Below, one piece after another: positions 1 to 8,900 of a stretch of 64,000 nucleotides of DNA. Both the position numbers and the translations under genes were made by a program. Under the pieces are notes generated by a model. It worked only from the letters and a program-made list of their open reading frames with translations, made no database searches and was not told the origin of the DNA. The stretch is from Shewanella sp. ANA-3 (GTDB lineage Bacteria; Pseudomonadota; Gammaproteobacteria; Enterobacterales; Shewanellaceae). The stretch's first letter is position 1. Each line of letters starts with the position of its first letter. The stretch lies in assembly GCF_000203935.1 (NCBI RefSeq), contig NC_008577.1, positions 4,774,001 to 4,838,000 of the forward strand. The letters run 5' to 3'.

Positions 1-813
1 GAGTTTTTGCAGGTATTCATTAGGCTTATGCCCTGTCGCTTTCACAAAACGTCGCAAAAAAGTTCGCTCGCCCATACAGCACAGCTGCGCCAAAGCCGCA
101 ACACTCGTCGGCTGACCATAGTCGGTTTGTAGGCGATGTTGCAGATTTAAAATAACTGTATCCCCATGGTCTCGCTTAGGTAAAAACTGTTGGTAATAAC
201 GCTGTTCACGCCCGCCAGTGTCGATAACAAGGTACTTACCCAGCTGGCGCATGACTTTCACATGGCAAAACTGCGCCACTAACTCTAGCCCCAAGTCGAG
301 CCAAGACATCATGCCAGCAGCTGTGATGATATCTCCCTCGTTGACCATGATTTTCTCGATATCGAGTTTTACCTGCGGATATTGAGTCTCAAATGTTTCC
401 ACCAATCCCCAATGGGTTGTCGCCCTGCGACCATCGAGTAAACCCGCGGCGGCCAGCACAAATGCTCCTGCACAGGCGGAGCAGAGGATAGCGCCTTGGG
501 CATGTTGCTGCTGTAACCATAAGTGCAATGAAGGTGCCGCGTTGAAGTAAGACTCAGTTTCTATGCTCGGCGGGATAATCACTAACTGATAACACTCTTC
601 GAGACTCATCTCCTCTAGGGATAACCGAGTCACTGCAAAACTGCTTGAGCTTAGGGAATTATTTTCGTCAGCTAACATCAGCTTGTTAGCCACCAGCAAC
701 ATCTCTTCTAAACCAAATACGGCCGAAGTTAAGCAACCGGGTATGGCTAATATCGCCACTTTTAATGGAGATGGTTCGGCAAAATTTGTCAATTTAAGCA
801 CCATAGATGTCAT
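1..813 (-). CDS. GlxA-family AraC-type transcriptional regulator (partial, 3' end outside window)
   Basis: The reverse strand is open from an ATG at 813 to the window edge. The N-terminal half reads as a DJ-1/PfpI-like (class I amidotransferase-like) domain, with the nucleophile-elbow-like stretch CSACAGAFVLAAAGLLDGRR around residues 115-135. The part at the left edge is an AraC helix-turn-helix region (SVAALAQLCCMGERTFLRRF) followed by TGHKPNEYLQKL, typical of GlxA-like regulators. Such proteins bind DNA through the C-terminal domain, and the N-terminal domain is usually a non-catalytic sensor. The gene is divergent from the hydrolase gene at 898, with about 85 bp between the starts, so it probably regulates that neighbour; this is inference. 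The effector is unknown. The ATG at 804, nine bases further in, is an alternative start. Confidence 0.88.
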   Translation of the reverse strand, partial: MTSMVLKLTNFAEPSPLKVAILAIPGCLTSAVFGLEEMLLVANKLMLADENNSLSSSSFAVTRLSLEEMSLEECYQLVIIPPSIETESYFNAAPSLHLWLQQQHAQGAILCSACAGAFVLAAAGLLDGRRATTHWGLVETFETQYPQVKLDIEKIMVNEGDIITAAGMMSWLDLGLELVAQFCHVKVMRQLGKYLVIDTGGREQRYYQQFLPKRDHGDTVILNLQHRLQTDYGQPTSVAALAQLCCMGERTFLRRFVKATGHKPNEYLQKL

Positions 814-897
814 TTCTGCCACTCTTAATGGGCATGAATCTACCGCAAACTCTCCTTCGAAGACATCTTTTGCAAGAGAAAACGAATAGGAGAAATT

Positions 898-1434
898 ATG
901 TCGAGCTTAAGCAAAATCCCAGCGAACAGCGCCTTAGTGATTATTGATGTGCAGAATGACTACTTTGCCCATGGGGCTTACCCACAATGGCAAGTCGATG
1001 AGGCATTAGCGCGCACGTTGCACTCAGTGCAGCGTGCCAAACAACAGGCGATACCTATTATTCTCGTGCAGCATATCGCCGATACGACTCAGGGTGAGGT
1101 GCCCTTTTTTAACCCAAACACCCAAGGGGTTGAAATCCATCCTGGGCTTTTAGCAGAGCTCCCCAATGCCCCAATTGTGATAAAGCAATTTGCCGACAGT
1201 TTTGATGGCACAGAACTGGCCAATCTACTCCAAGATATGCAGGTCAAGCATTTACTGTTATGTGGCATCATGACGCAAAACTGCGTGACCCATACGGCGC
1301 TATCGCCCGCGGCACAAGCATACTCAGTACAAGTGATTGCCGATGCCTGCACTGCTCCCACGCAAATGGTGCATCACATTTCGCTAAGCGCCTTGTCCCG
1401 CAGAGTGGCATTAATCAATAGCCAAGACTTATAA
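898..1434 (+). CDS. Cysteine hydrolase, isochorismatase-fold family
   Basis: A cytoplasmic 178-residue hydrolase of the isochorismatase/nicotinamidase superfamily. The putative catalytic triad is visible: Asp17 in IIDVQNDYF, Lys96 in VIKQFADSF and Cys129 in LLLCGIMTQNCVTH, which also contains the conserved small-residue/cis-peptide region before the nucleophile. Members hydrolyse amides or vinyl ethers (nicotinamide, isochorismate, N-carbamoyl compounds); the substrate cannot be read from the sequence. The start ATG follows a good ribosome binding site (AGGAG, spacing 5). It is transcribed away from the GlxA-type regulator at 813 and ends at a strong bidirectional terminator at 1446-1471. Confidence 0.9.
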   Translation: MSSLSKIPANSALVIIDVQNDYFAHGAYPQWQVDEALARTLHSVQRAKQQAIPIILVQHIADTTQGEVPFFNPNTQGVEIHPGLLAELPNAPIVIKQFADSFDGTELANLLQDMQVKHLLLCGIMTQNCVTHTALSPAAQAYSVQVIADACTAPTQMVHHISLSALSRRVALINSQDL

Positions 1435-1445
1435 GGCCAGATAGC

Positions 1446-1471
1446 AAAAAGCCCTCTTTCGAGGGCTTTTT
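1446..1471. terminator. Bidirectional intrinsic terminator
   Basis: A perfect hairpin, AAAAAGCCCTC-TTTC-GAGGGCTTTTT, lies between the convergent ends of the hydrolase gene (stop 1434) and cymA (stop 1504). The A tract on one side and T tract on the other let it serve both directions. Confidence 0.9.
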
Positions 1472-1503
1472 ATTTGAATATCACGCTATTGAAGCGCTAA
1501 ACC

Positions 1504-2067
1504 TTATCCTTTTGGATAGGGGTGAGCGACACCTTTGTGACAATCCACACAGGTCTTTCTCGCTTCAGGATCTTTCTTGAAGTTGTTGCTGTGCATTCTC
1601 ACAGCCATTGGCTTCATAGTGTCTGGCTGGTTCTCGTAAATACGAGTATGGCAGTGTTGGCAGTTTGCAGAGTCATTACCACGGAAGTAAGCCAATGCTT
1701 TGTCTGCTTGCTCTTTGCGGTTTTCGTCTAACCAAGCTTGAGTGTTAAAGCCATCGATCGTTAAGAAACCGTATAAGTCTTTAGATACGATGATTTTCTT
1801 AATCAAGTAATCCACTGGACCGTGTGGTAAGTGGCAGTCTTGACACTGTACTGTCACACCCGCACGACCACCGCCGTGGGCAGAAGCTAACACTTCATCT
1901 TTCAATGAGTGGTTGCTATGGCAGCTCATACAGAATGCGTCTTCGCTTGTCGCATGTAAGGTTTGTTGGGTTGCAAAATAGCCGACAACACCGATAACAA
2001 TACCGACGACGATCAGCGCCAGGATGGAATATTTTGCGCTTGGTTTAAATAGTGCACGCCAGTTCAT
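1504..2067 (-). CDS. cymA: Membrane-anchored tetraheme c-type cytochrome CymA (quinol dehydrogenase)
   Basis: CymA takes electrons from menaquinol and passes them to periplasmic reductases (fumarate reductase, nitrate/nitrite reductases, decaheme Mtr proteins), the central hub of anaerobic respiration in Shewanella. The 187-residue NapC/NirT-family protein has an N-terminal membrane anchor (about residues 15-34) and four CXXCH haem sites: C46-H50, C75-H79, C136-H140 and C173-H177. The ATG at 2067 is chosen over the in-frame ATG at 2094 because it has a GGAGA ribosome binding site and gives the N terminus MNWRALF known for CymA. No reductase is encoded beside it, which is normal since CymA serves many partners. 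The periplasmic urocanate reductase at 33.4-35.1 kb is a plausible electron acceptor; that is inference. Confidence 0.97.
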   Translation of the reverse strand: MNWRALFKPSAKYSILALIVVGIVIGVVGYFATQQTLHATSEDAFCMSCHSNHSLKDEVLASAHGGGRAGVTVQCQDCHLPHGPVDYLIKKIIVSKDLYGFLTIDGFNTQAWLDENRKEQADKALAYFRGNDSANCQHCHTRIYENQPDTMKPMAVRMHSNNFKKDPEARKTCVDCHKGVAHPYPKG

Positions 2068-2499
2068 CACTCTATCTCCAAAAAATATTGTCAAAATTAG
2101 TTTTTATAAGACTATTTTATATTTTTTCATTTATTAGAAATTTGATTCTAAGCCTAAAAATGCCCATTAATTTAAACTTAAAAGTGCAAAATGAGACTTA
2201 GGTCTAACTCTTAATACGACAACTCGCTCAAACCAGCTTAGCAGAGCCATGTGGTACTTCAACTCTCACTAATACATTAATCATTATGCTAAGCGATCAA
2301 TGATTAAGTACTACCTTAAGAAGCTAAGACAATGAAATCATTTTTAGAATACAAAAATGTGATCCACGCGACATTTACCCCGTTTATAGCTTTCTTTTAA
2401 GGTGTTTTTTCCGATAAAAAAGAAAAAAATGAATTTTGGATGAAACTTTTCCGGACTTTTATTGGTCTTTAGGAACAGGTACACATTAATCGAGTTTTT
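2068..2499. other. Divergent intergenic region between cymA and the metal-resistance block
   Basis: About 430 AT-rich bases with no credible gene. It must hold the cymA promoter (minus strand) and the promoter for the small exported protein at 2500. A TGTGATCCACGCGACAT stretch near 2354 is only a half match to a CRP site and lies far from cymA. No MerR/CueR-type palindrome was recognised. Confidence 0.5.
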
Positions 2500-2877
2500 A
2501 TGGCTAAGTTTTGGATCACCATAGCACTGTTATTTTCACTTATCGCCCAGTCGGCGATGGTGAATGCTATGCCAACGCCAGCGATGAATGACTTGTATGA
2601 TGCTCACAATGTACAAATGACTAGCATGCAAATGGCCGATGGCAAAATGAATTGTGCCATGCCAGATTGTCCTCCAGACGAATGCATGCTGCATTGCCAA
2701 GACTCCCTCACCAACCATTGTAAAACCCATTGTCTCGCACAACTTTATCTTACCGCCTCACAGCCTCAACTTGCCTTGATGAATCATGCAAGTAAGCGTA
2801 TTGCGGTCCAAGGTTGGGCGATTCAAACGGCCGACCTCGGGTTAACCACGCCACCTCCAAACTCCGATTTGCTGTAA
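2500..2877 (+). CDS. Small exported Met/Cys-rich protein (putative metal-responsive)
   Basis: A 125-residue protein of unrecognised family. Residues 1-23 form a signal peptide (hydrophobic core ITIALLFSLIAQSAMVNA). The mature part is rich in Met, His and Cys, with clusters such as MTSMQMADGKMNCAMPDC and CMLHCQDSLTNHCKTHC, which look suited to binding Cu(I)/Ag(I). It is the first of four small exported proteins read in the same direction toward cusB-cusA. The ribosome binding site is weak (CGAG five bases before the ATG). It could be a periplasmic metal sponge, or a short regulatory leader of the CopL kind; the sequence does not decide. Existence as a gene is supported by the signal peptide and the motif density. 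Confidence 0.7.
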   Translation: MAKFWITIALLFSLIAQSAMVNAMPTPAMNDLYDAHNVQMTSMQMADGKMNCAMPDCPPDECMLHCQDSLTNHCKTHCLAQLYLTASQPQLALMNHASKRIAVQGWAIQTADLGLTTPPPNSDLL

Positions 2878-2972
2878 CCGATCTTTTTTAACGATTAAAT
2901 CGATTCAATATTCTGCGACGGTGCCACCACGATTGCGCACCCTCGCGATACAGCAAATTTTTGGAGTTTATT

Positions 2973-3431
2973 ATGAAAACCACTTTATTAAATAAAGCAT
3001 TCGTTGGCGCTACTTTAATCATGAGCACTCTGGCGATTAGCGTGACTGCAACTGCGGCAACCTTAAAAGGCACTGATACCCTCAATGTGGTCAGTATTAA
3101 TGGCCAAGCCACTAAAGCCTTTAAACCTGTGCAATTGCCTGAAGGTAAAGTGCTGGTCGAAGTTAAATATCAAGATCTGTTTAGCTATCGCGCCGATGAT
3201 AGCGGCACGTGGGTCAAATCAGAGCCTTTATTCTTTACCCTAAATGTCGCGCCGGAATCTAATTACCAAATCAACACCCCAACTAAATTAGTCAGCGAAT
3301 CCGATGCTAAACGTTTTATTAAAAACCCTAGTATTCAGTTAAGCGTGGATGGCGCCGCTCCGCAGCAACTACCATTGCAAAACCACAGCCAATTAATGGC
3401 GGATATGCTGGAAAGTCACCCTTCTAAATAA
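2973..3431 (+). CDS. Exported DUF2057 (YccT)-like protein
   Basis: A 152-residue protein with a clear signal peptide (MKTTLLNKAFVGATLIMSTLAISVTATA) and a mature domain beginning LKGTDTLNVVSINGQ. The mature part resembles the DUF2057/YccT family of periplasmic proteins of unknown function, including the terminal SQLMADMLE-type segment; the assignment is from pattern memory. The ATG at 2973 is chosen over the TTG at 2961 because GGAG at 2963-2966 then serves as its ribosome binding site. It lacks the Met/Cys clusters of its neighbours, so its place in the metal block may be incidental. Confidence 0.75.
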   Translation: MKTTLLNKAFVGATLIMSTLAISVTATAATLKGTDTLNVVSINGQATKAFKPVQLPEGKVLVEVKYQDLFSYRADDSGTWVKSEPLFFTLNVAPESNYQINTPTKLVSESDAKRFIKNPSIQLSVDGAAPQQLPLQNHSQLMADMLESHPSK

Positions 3432-3538
3432 TAAACCTTAGGAGTTTACAAGCAGGGGCATTAACTGAAATGTGAGTTAACGCATTGCAGGATGATGCCT
3501 CTATGCTAAAATCGGGTCGTTCATTATTTGGAATACAT

Positions 3539-3979
3539 ATGCATCACACACTGGGTCGTTCACTATTAGTCATTTTCACTTTACTCGCACTCGTCGGGCA
3601 AAGTGTTGCGTCTAATGGTCACGCGATGGTGATGCGCTCTATGGAGATGGGCGCTATGGTTCATAATCCTTCCAGCCAAGGAATGGACCATGCAGCCATG
3701 ATGCAAATGAACACAGAGAACCGCTCTGACTCAAGTACAATGGCCAATACAGATTGCTGTAACGATCAAATGCTTCCCGGCGCGAAGCAGCACTGCTGTG
3801 ATGGCACCACATCCTGTCTCAACGACTGTGGACATTGTTTAATGATTTCAGTTGCTGGCACTCTTTTCAGCCCACACCTCTGGCCGAGTGTGAGTCTGAG
3901 CGATACCCCAGTGGCCACTCCTATGCCTCATTTCCACTCTATCTCTTTGTCTTCGGCCTTCAAACCGCCAATAGCCTAG
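3539..3979 (+). CDS. Small exported Met/Cys/His-rich protein, CopL/DUF2946-like
   Basis: A 146-residue protein from the ATG at 3539 (TTGGAA six bases upstream; in-frame starts at 3485 TTG and 3503 ATG are possible). After a signal peptide (SLLVIFTLLALVGQSVAS) comes a Met-rich stretch (AMVMRSMEMGAMVHN, DHAAMMQM) and then a Cys-rich part with CC pairs (DCCND, HCCDG) and CLNDCGHC. This order of Met/His-rich then CC/CXXC segments resembles CopL-type and DUF2946-type small proteins found upstream of copper-resistance genes, some of which act as copper-responsive leader ORFs. The function here is inferred from composition and from the cusBA genes downstream. Confidence 0.65.
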   Translation: MHHTLGRSLLVIFTLLALVGQSVASNGHAMVMRSMEMGAMVHNPSSQGMDHAAMMQMNTENRSDSSTMANTDCCNDQMLPGAKQHCCDGTTSCLNDCGHCLMISVAGTLFSPHLWPSVSLSDTPVATPMPHFHSISLSSAFKPPIA

Positions 3980-4201
3980 CCTCATTGCGCCCTTTTTTCA
4001 GGGCAAACCAAGCTAACAAAACAATTTATTTCGCCGTTTATTGTGGTGCGCCAACATCTAAGCACCCTGAGTAAAGCAAAAGCGTTGTACTGAGCACACA
4101 GGCCACTGTGTCGACCCTTTCTCGCGCCTCAAAACGCCAGAATCTCGCAGTCACGTTTTATGCACTCATATTCGGCTGTAAAACCCGATGGAGTGAACAA
4201 T

Positions 4202-4462
4202 ATGAAAACCTTAACTAATCTTGCCTTAGTTGCATTTTTAATGACCAGCACCAGTGTGTTTGCTACGGCTACACCCCATGAGCATCATCACAACAATGCT
4301 GCGCCACAGGAACAAGCTCAAACCTATATTTGCCCTATGCACCCCGAAGTGACAGGTAACAAAGGCGATACTTGCCCTAAATGTGGCATGAACTTAGAGC
4401 CAAAAGCGACGGAAGAAAAAATGGCTGACGGTGCAATGCACAAAGATCACGCGCACCACTAA
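4202..4462 (+). CDS. Small periplasmic protein with a heavy-metal-binding domain
   Basis: An 86-residue protein with a signal peptide (residues 1-20, ending SVFATA) and one heavy-metal-binding domain, YICPMHPEVTGNKGDTCPKCG followed by MNLEPK. This CPMHP...CPXCGM pattern also occurs twice in the adjacent CusB protein and in many copper P-type ATPases and efflux adaptors. A His-rich N terminus (HEHHHNN) and C terminus (HKDHAHH) flank it. The start at 4202 has a GGAGTGAA ribosome binding site; an upstream ATG at 4160 would spoil the signal peptide. It lies 21 bp before cusB and is probably cotranscribed, serving as a periplasmic metal carrier or buffer; the role is inferred. Confidence 0.82.
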   Translation: MKTLTNLALVAFLMTSTSVFATATPHEHHHNNAAPQEQAQTYICPMHPEVTGNKGDTCPKCGMNLEPKATEEKMADGAMHKDHAHH

Positions 4463-4483
4463 GCTAGGCTGGAGATGAGGCAT

Positions 4484-5986
4484 ATGAACCAATTTCACAA
4501 AGTAAAAAAGCCGGGCCCTAAGGCAGTATTGATACTCAGCAGTTTACTGATGGGTACGCCTTGGTTAACCCAGGCCCAGCTCGCGAATCCTGCCACTCAA
4601 GCAGAGGCAGGCCACGAGCATGCGCACGATAGTCACAGTGCAAATCAAGTCAAAACCTATACTTGCCCTATGCACCCCGAAGTCGAAAGCCACGAACCCG
4701 GTCGTTGCCCTAAGTGCAATATGTTCCTCGTTGAAAAAGAAGAAGAGGAAGAAGCCAGTACGGCCGCCCAACACGCAGAGCATCAAGCGGCAAACCAAAA
4801 TGCGGCGCAAGTCTTTGATACACCAACACCCAAAGCGAATAGCTTAGTTAAAAGCCAAAGCTCGGGTGCGACCATTAAATATGTCTGCCCTATGCACGCC
4901 CACATTATTAGTGATGTGCCAGGCACTTGCCCTATCTGCGGGATGAATTTAGAAAAGGTTGAAACTGGCGGCAATACTCAGGAAATCAACATTAATGTCT
5001 CTGGCAGCATGCAACAGGCGCTTGCGCTGAAAGTCGCAGAGGCAAAACGCGATACCCTGTGGAAATTTGTCGAAACCGTCGGCCAAATTGACTACGACGA
5101 GAGCCAAATCAACCATGTGCACGCCCGTGTAACTGGCTGGATTGAGAAGCTGATGATCAAATCGGTGGGCGACTCAGTTAAAAAAGGCCAGTTACTATAC
5201 GAGATCTATTCACCCGATCTGATTAACGCCCAGGATGATTATCTGTTAGCACTCGATACCGCCAAATCTGCGGGTAACAGTGGCCGTTATCAGGATTTAG
5301 TCCGCAAAGCCGGGCTGCGTTTATCGCTGCTTGGCATGAATGAAAAACAAATCCAACAACTTGCAGACTCACGCAAAACCCAATACCGCGTGCCTTTCTA
5401 TGCCCTGCAAGATGGTATTGTTAAAGAGTTAGCTGTGCGTGATGGCATGTATATCCAACCGTCAACCGAGGTGATGTCGGTTGTCGATCTCTCCAAAGTC
5501 TGGGTAATTGCCGACGTGTTTGAAAATGAGCAAAGCTGGATTGCCGTGGGTCAAAAGGCCGAAGTTTCAGTCCCCGCGATGAATATCAGCGGTATCGAAG
5601 GCACGATTGACTATATCTATCCCGAGCTGGACCCCGTCACCCGCAGCTTAAGAGTACGCGTGGTGCTGAATAATACCGATATTTCCCTAAGACCTAAGAC
5701 GCTCGCCAAGGTCTCGCTCTTCGGCGGCCCGAATAAAGATGTGTTAGTGATCCCGCAGGAAGCCCTAATCCAAACGGGTAAAGAAAACCGCGTGATAGTA
5801 AAACAGGCCGATGACAGCTTCACCGCTAAGGCCGTGACGGTCGGCATGATGAGCCAAGGTAAGGCAGAGATAGTCTCGGGCCTGAGTGAAGGTGAACGCG
5901 TGGTGACATCGGGACAATTCCTACTCGACTCCGAGGCCAGCCTCAAGGGCAGCTTAATGCGTTTAAGCAGCGGCCATCAGCACTAG
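4484..5986 (+). CDS. cusB: RND heavy-metal efflux periplasmic adaptor (CusB family)
   Basis: A 500-residue membrane-fusion protein that links an inner-membrane RND pump to an outer-membrane channel and hands metal ions to the pump. It has a signal segment (about residues 15-35) and two N-terminal heavy-metal-binding domains, YTCPMHPEVESHEPGRCPKC and YVCPMHAHIISDVPGTCPIC, separated by an acidic Glu-rich linker (EKEEEEEAS). Then follow the usual lipoyl/beta-barrel adaptor domains (HARVTGWIEKL; VWVIADVFENEQSW). Most CusB proteins lack or have one such domain, so two in series plus the separate small protein upstream gives three. The start at 4484 leaves GGAGATGAGG as ribosome binding site. Nine bases separate it from cusA. 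Confidence 0.93.
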   Translation: MNQFHKVKKPGPKAVLILSSLLMGTPWLTQAQLANPATQAEAGHEHAHDSHSANQVKTYTCPMHPEVESHEPGRCPKCNMFLVEKEEEEEASTAAQHAEHQAANQNAAQVFDTPTPKANSLVKSQSSGATIKYVCPMHAHIISDVPGTCPICGMNLEKVETGGNTQEININVSGSMQQALALKVAEAKRDTLWKFVETVGQIDYDESQINHVHARVTGWIEKLMIKSVGDSVKKGQLLYEIYSPDLINAQDDYLLALDTAKSAGNSGRYQDLVRKAGLRLSLLGMNEKQIQQLADSRKTQYRVPFYALQDGIVKELAVRDGMYIQPSTEVMSVVDLSKVWVIADVFENEQSWIAVGQKAEVSVPAMNISGIEGTIDYIYPELDPVTRSLRVRVVLNNTDISLRPKTLAKVSLFGGPNKDVLVIPQEALIQTGKENRVIVKQADDSFTAKAVTVGMMSQGKAEIVSGLSEGERVVTSGQFLLDSEASLKGSLMRLSSGHQH

Positions 5987-5995
5987 GAGCGGATT

Positions 5996-8900
5996 ATGTT
6001 GAAATATATTATCGAGTCCTCGATCAGACAAAGGCTCATGGTGTTGATTATCGCCATGATGATCACTGTCTGGGGGATACAGGAGCTGCGTAAAACGCCG
6101 CTCGATGCTCTGCCGGATTTATCCGACGTGCAGGTGATTATTAAGACTCCTTATCCGGGTCAAGCGCCCAAATTGGTTGAAGAACAAGTGACTTACCCAC
6201 TCTCAACCGCCATGTTAGCCGTACCCGGTGCGAAAACCGTGCGGGGTTATTCGATGTTTGGCGACTCCTATGTCTATGTGATCTTCGAAGATGGCACCGA
6301 CATCTATTGGGCGCGTTCGCGGGTGTTGGAGTATTTAAGCCAGATCAGCAGTCGCTTGCCTCAAGGAGTGCAACCCTCACTCGGCCCCGATGCCTCAGGT
6401 GTGGGTTGGGTGTTTGAGTACGCACTGGTCGATCGCTCCGGCAACTTAGACCTGTCGCAACTGAAAAGCTTACAGGATTGGTATCTCAAACTTGAGCTAC
6501 AAAGTGTTGCTGGTGTCTCCGAAGTTGCGACCGTCGGCGGCATGGAGCAAACCTATCAAATCGTGCTTGAGCCGGACAAAATGGCGATTTACAAGCTCGA
6601 TATCGCCGCCGTTAAGCAAGCGATAGATAAAGCCAATAGCGAGGCCGGTGGTTCTGTAGTCGAAATGGCCGAAGCCGAGTACATGGTGCGCGCTAAGGGT
6701 TATCGCCAAACCTTAGAGGATTTTCGCGAAATTCCGTTAGGGATCACTAGCCCATCAGGCACAGGTTTGTTGCTTAAGGATGTTGCCACCGTCCGTAAAG
6801 GCCCTGCTTCTCGCCGTGGTATTGCCGAGCTAGATGGCGAAGGCGAAGTCGTGGGCGGCATTGTGGTCATGCGTTACGGTGAAAACGCCCTCGCGACGAT
6901 TGATGCGGTCAAAGCCAAACTCGAAGAGTTAAAAACTGGTCTGCCAGACGGCGTGGAAATCATTCCAACCTATGACCGTTCGCAACTGATCCAAAAGTCC
7001 GTCGATAACCTGTTCAGCAAAGTGGTCGAAGAAATGCTGGTCGTGGGCTTAGTATGTCTGCTGTTTTTGCTGCATGCCCGCTCAACCTTAGTGGCCGTTA
7101 TCACCTTGCCGCTGTCGATTCTTATCGCCTTTATCGTGATGAATAAAATGGGCGTGAATGCCAACATCATGAGCCTTGGCGGGATCGCCATTGCTATCGG
7201 TGCGGTCGTCGATGGCGCCATCGTAATGATCGAAAACCTGCACAAACATTTGGAGCATTTTAAAGCCGAGCACGACCGTGAGCCTTCGGTAAAAGAGCAT
7301 TGGCGCATTGTGACTGAAGCCTCGATTGAAGTCGGCCCCGCGCTATTTTTCTCGCTGATTATCATCACCTTAAGCTTTGTGCCCGTCTTCGCGCTAGAGG
7401 CGCAGGAAGGACGCTTATTCGCACCGCTCGCCTACACCAAAACCTTTGCCATGGCGGCGGCCGCATTTTTATCTATCACCTTAGTGCCGATTCTCATGGG
7501 TTACTTTATCCGTGGGAAAATCCCAAGCGAGCGCAGTAACCCTATCAGCCGCGTGTTGATTGCCCTGTATCAACCGGCATTAAAGCTGGTGCTTAAGTTC
7601 CCTAAAATCACCATTCTGCTTGCCTTAGTGGCATTGGCGAGCGCTTGGTATCCTATGACGCGTATGGGCAGTGAGTTTATGCCCGCCCTAGAAGAGGGGG
7701 ATTTACTCTATATGCCAACGGCACTGCCAGGGATCAGCGCCAGTAAAGCCGCCGAAGTGCTGCAACAGACCGACCGTTTGATTAAAACCGTCCCTGAGGT
7801 AGCCCGCGTATTTGGTAAGGTCGGCCGCGCCGAAACCGCGACCGATCCTGCGCCACTGACTATGCTCGAAACCACGATTATGCTTAAACCCCACGAAGAG
7901 TGGCGTGAGGGCATGACCTTAGACGGCATCATCAATCAGCTGCAACAAACGGTAAAAGTGCCCGGCCTAACCAACGCTTGGGTGCAACCGATTAAAACTC
8001 GTATCGATATGCTGTCGACGGGGATTAAAACCCCCGTGGGTATTAAGATCACTGGTGCCGATGTCAATGAGCTACAAACCCTAGGCGCTAAGATTGAGGC
8101 CATCTTGAGTAAAGTGCCACACACTAAATCGGCCTACGCCGAACGCAGTGGTGGCGGTCGCTATATTGATATCAGCCCTAAACTCGATGTGGCCGCCCGC
8201 TATGGCATGACGCTACAGGATATCCAAGATGTAGTACGTTACGCGATTGGCGGTATGGATATTGGTGAGTCGGTTCAAGGCGCGGAGCGTTACCCCATCA
8301 ACCTGCGCTACCCACGTGAACTGCGTGACAATATCGAGAAACTGCGCGAGCTGCCGGTGATCACTAAATCAGGGCATTATTTGCCGCTGCGTAACTTGGC
8401 CGATATCGAAATTAACGATGGCGCGCCAATGCTTAAGAGTGAGAACGGCCGGTTAATTTCGTGGGTATTTATCGATATCGAAGGCACTTCGATTGGTGAA
8501 TATATCGCTGCGGCAAAAACTGCTTTAGATGAAGAACTCGTTGTGCCGCCCCGTTACAGCTATAGCTTTGCGGGTCAATACGAGTATATGCAGCGAGTCG
8601 ATGCCAAGCTTAAGCAAGTGATCCCTATGGCACTCGGGGTGATCTTTATTCTACTGATGATGACCTTTGGCTCGACCATGCAGGCCAGCATTATTATGCT
8701 CAGCCTCCCCTTCGCCCTCGTGGGTAGCACTTGGTTATTGTATCTGCTCGACTACAACATCTCGGTCGCCGTCGCAGTGGGGATGATCGCCCTTGCTGGG
8801 GTCGCAGCCGAATTCGGGGTGGTGATGTTGGTGTACCTCAATAACGCCATTAAACATCGGCAGGAGAAAAACACTTACCACACAGTCGAGGACTTAAAAG

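Noticed and set aside
2348..2372. CRP-like TGTGATCCACGCGACAT upstream of cymA
   Set aside because: Only one half-site is good, and it is about 290 bases from the cymA start.
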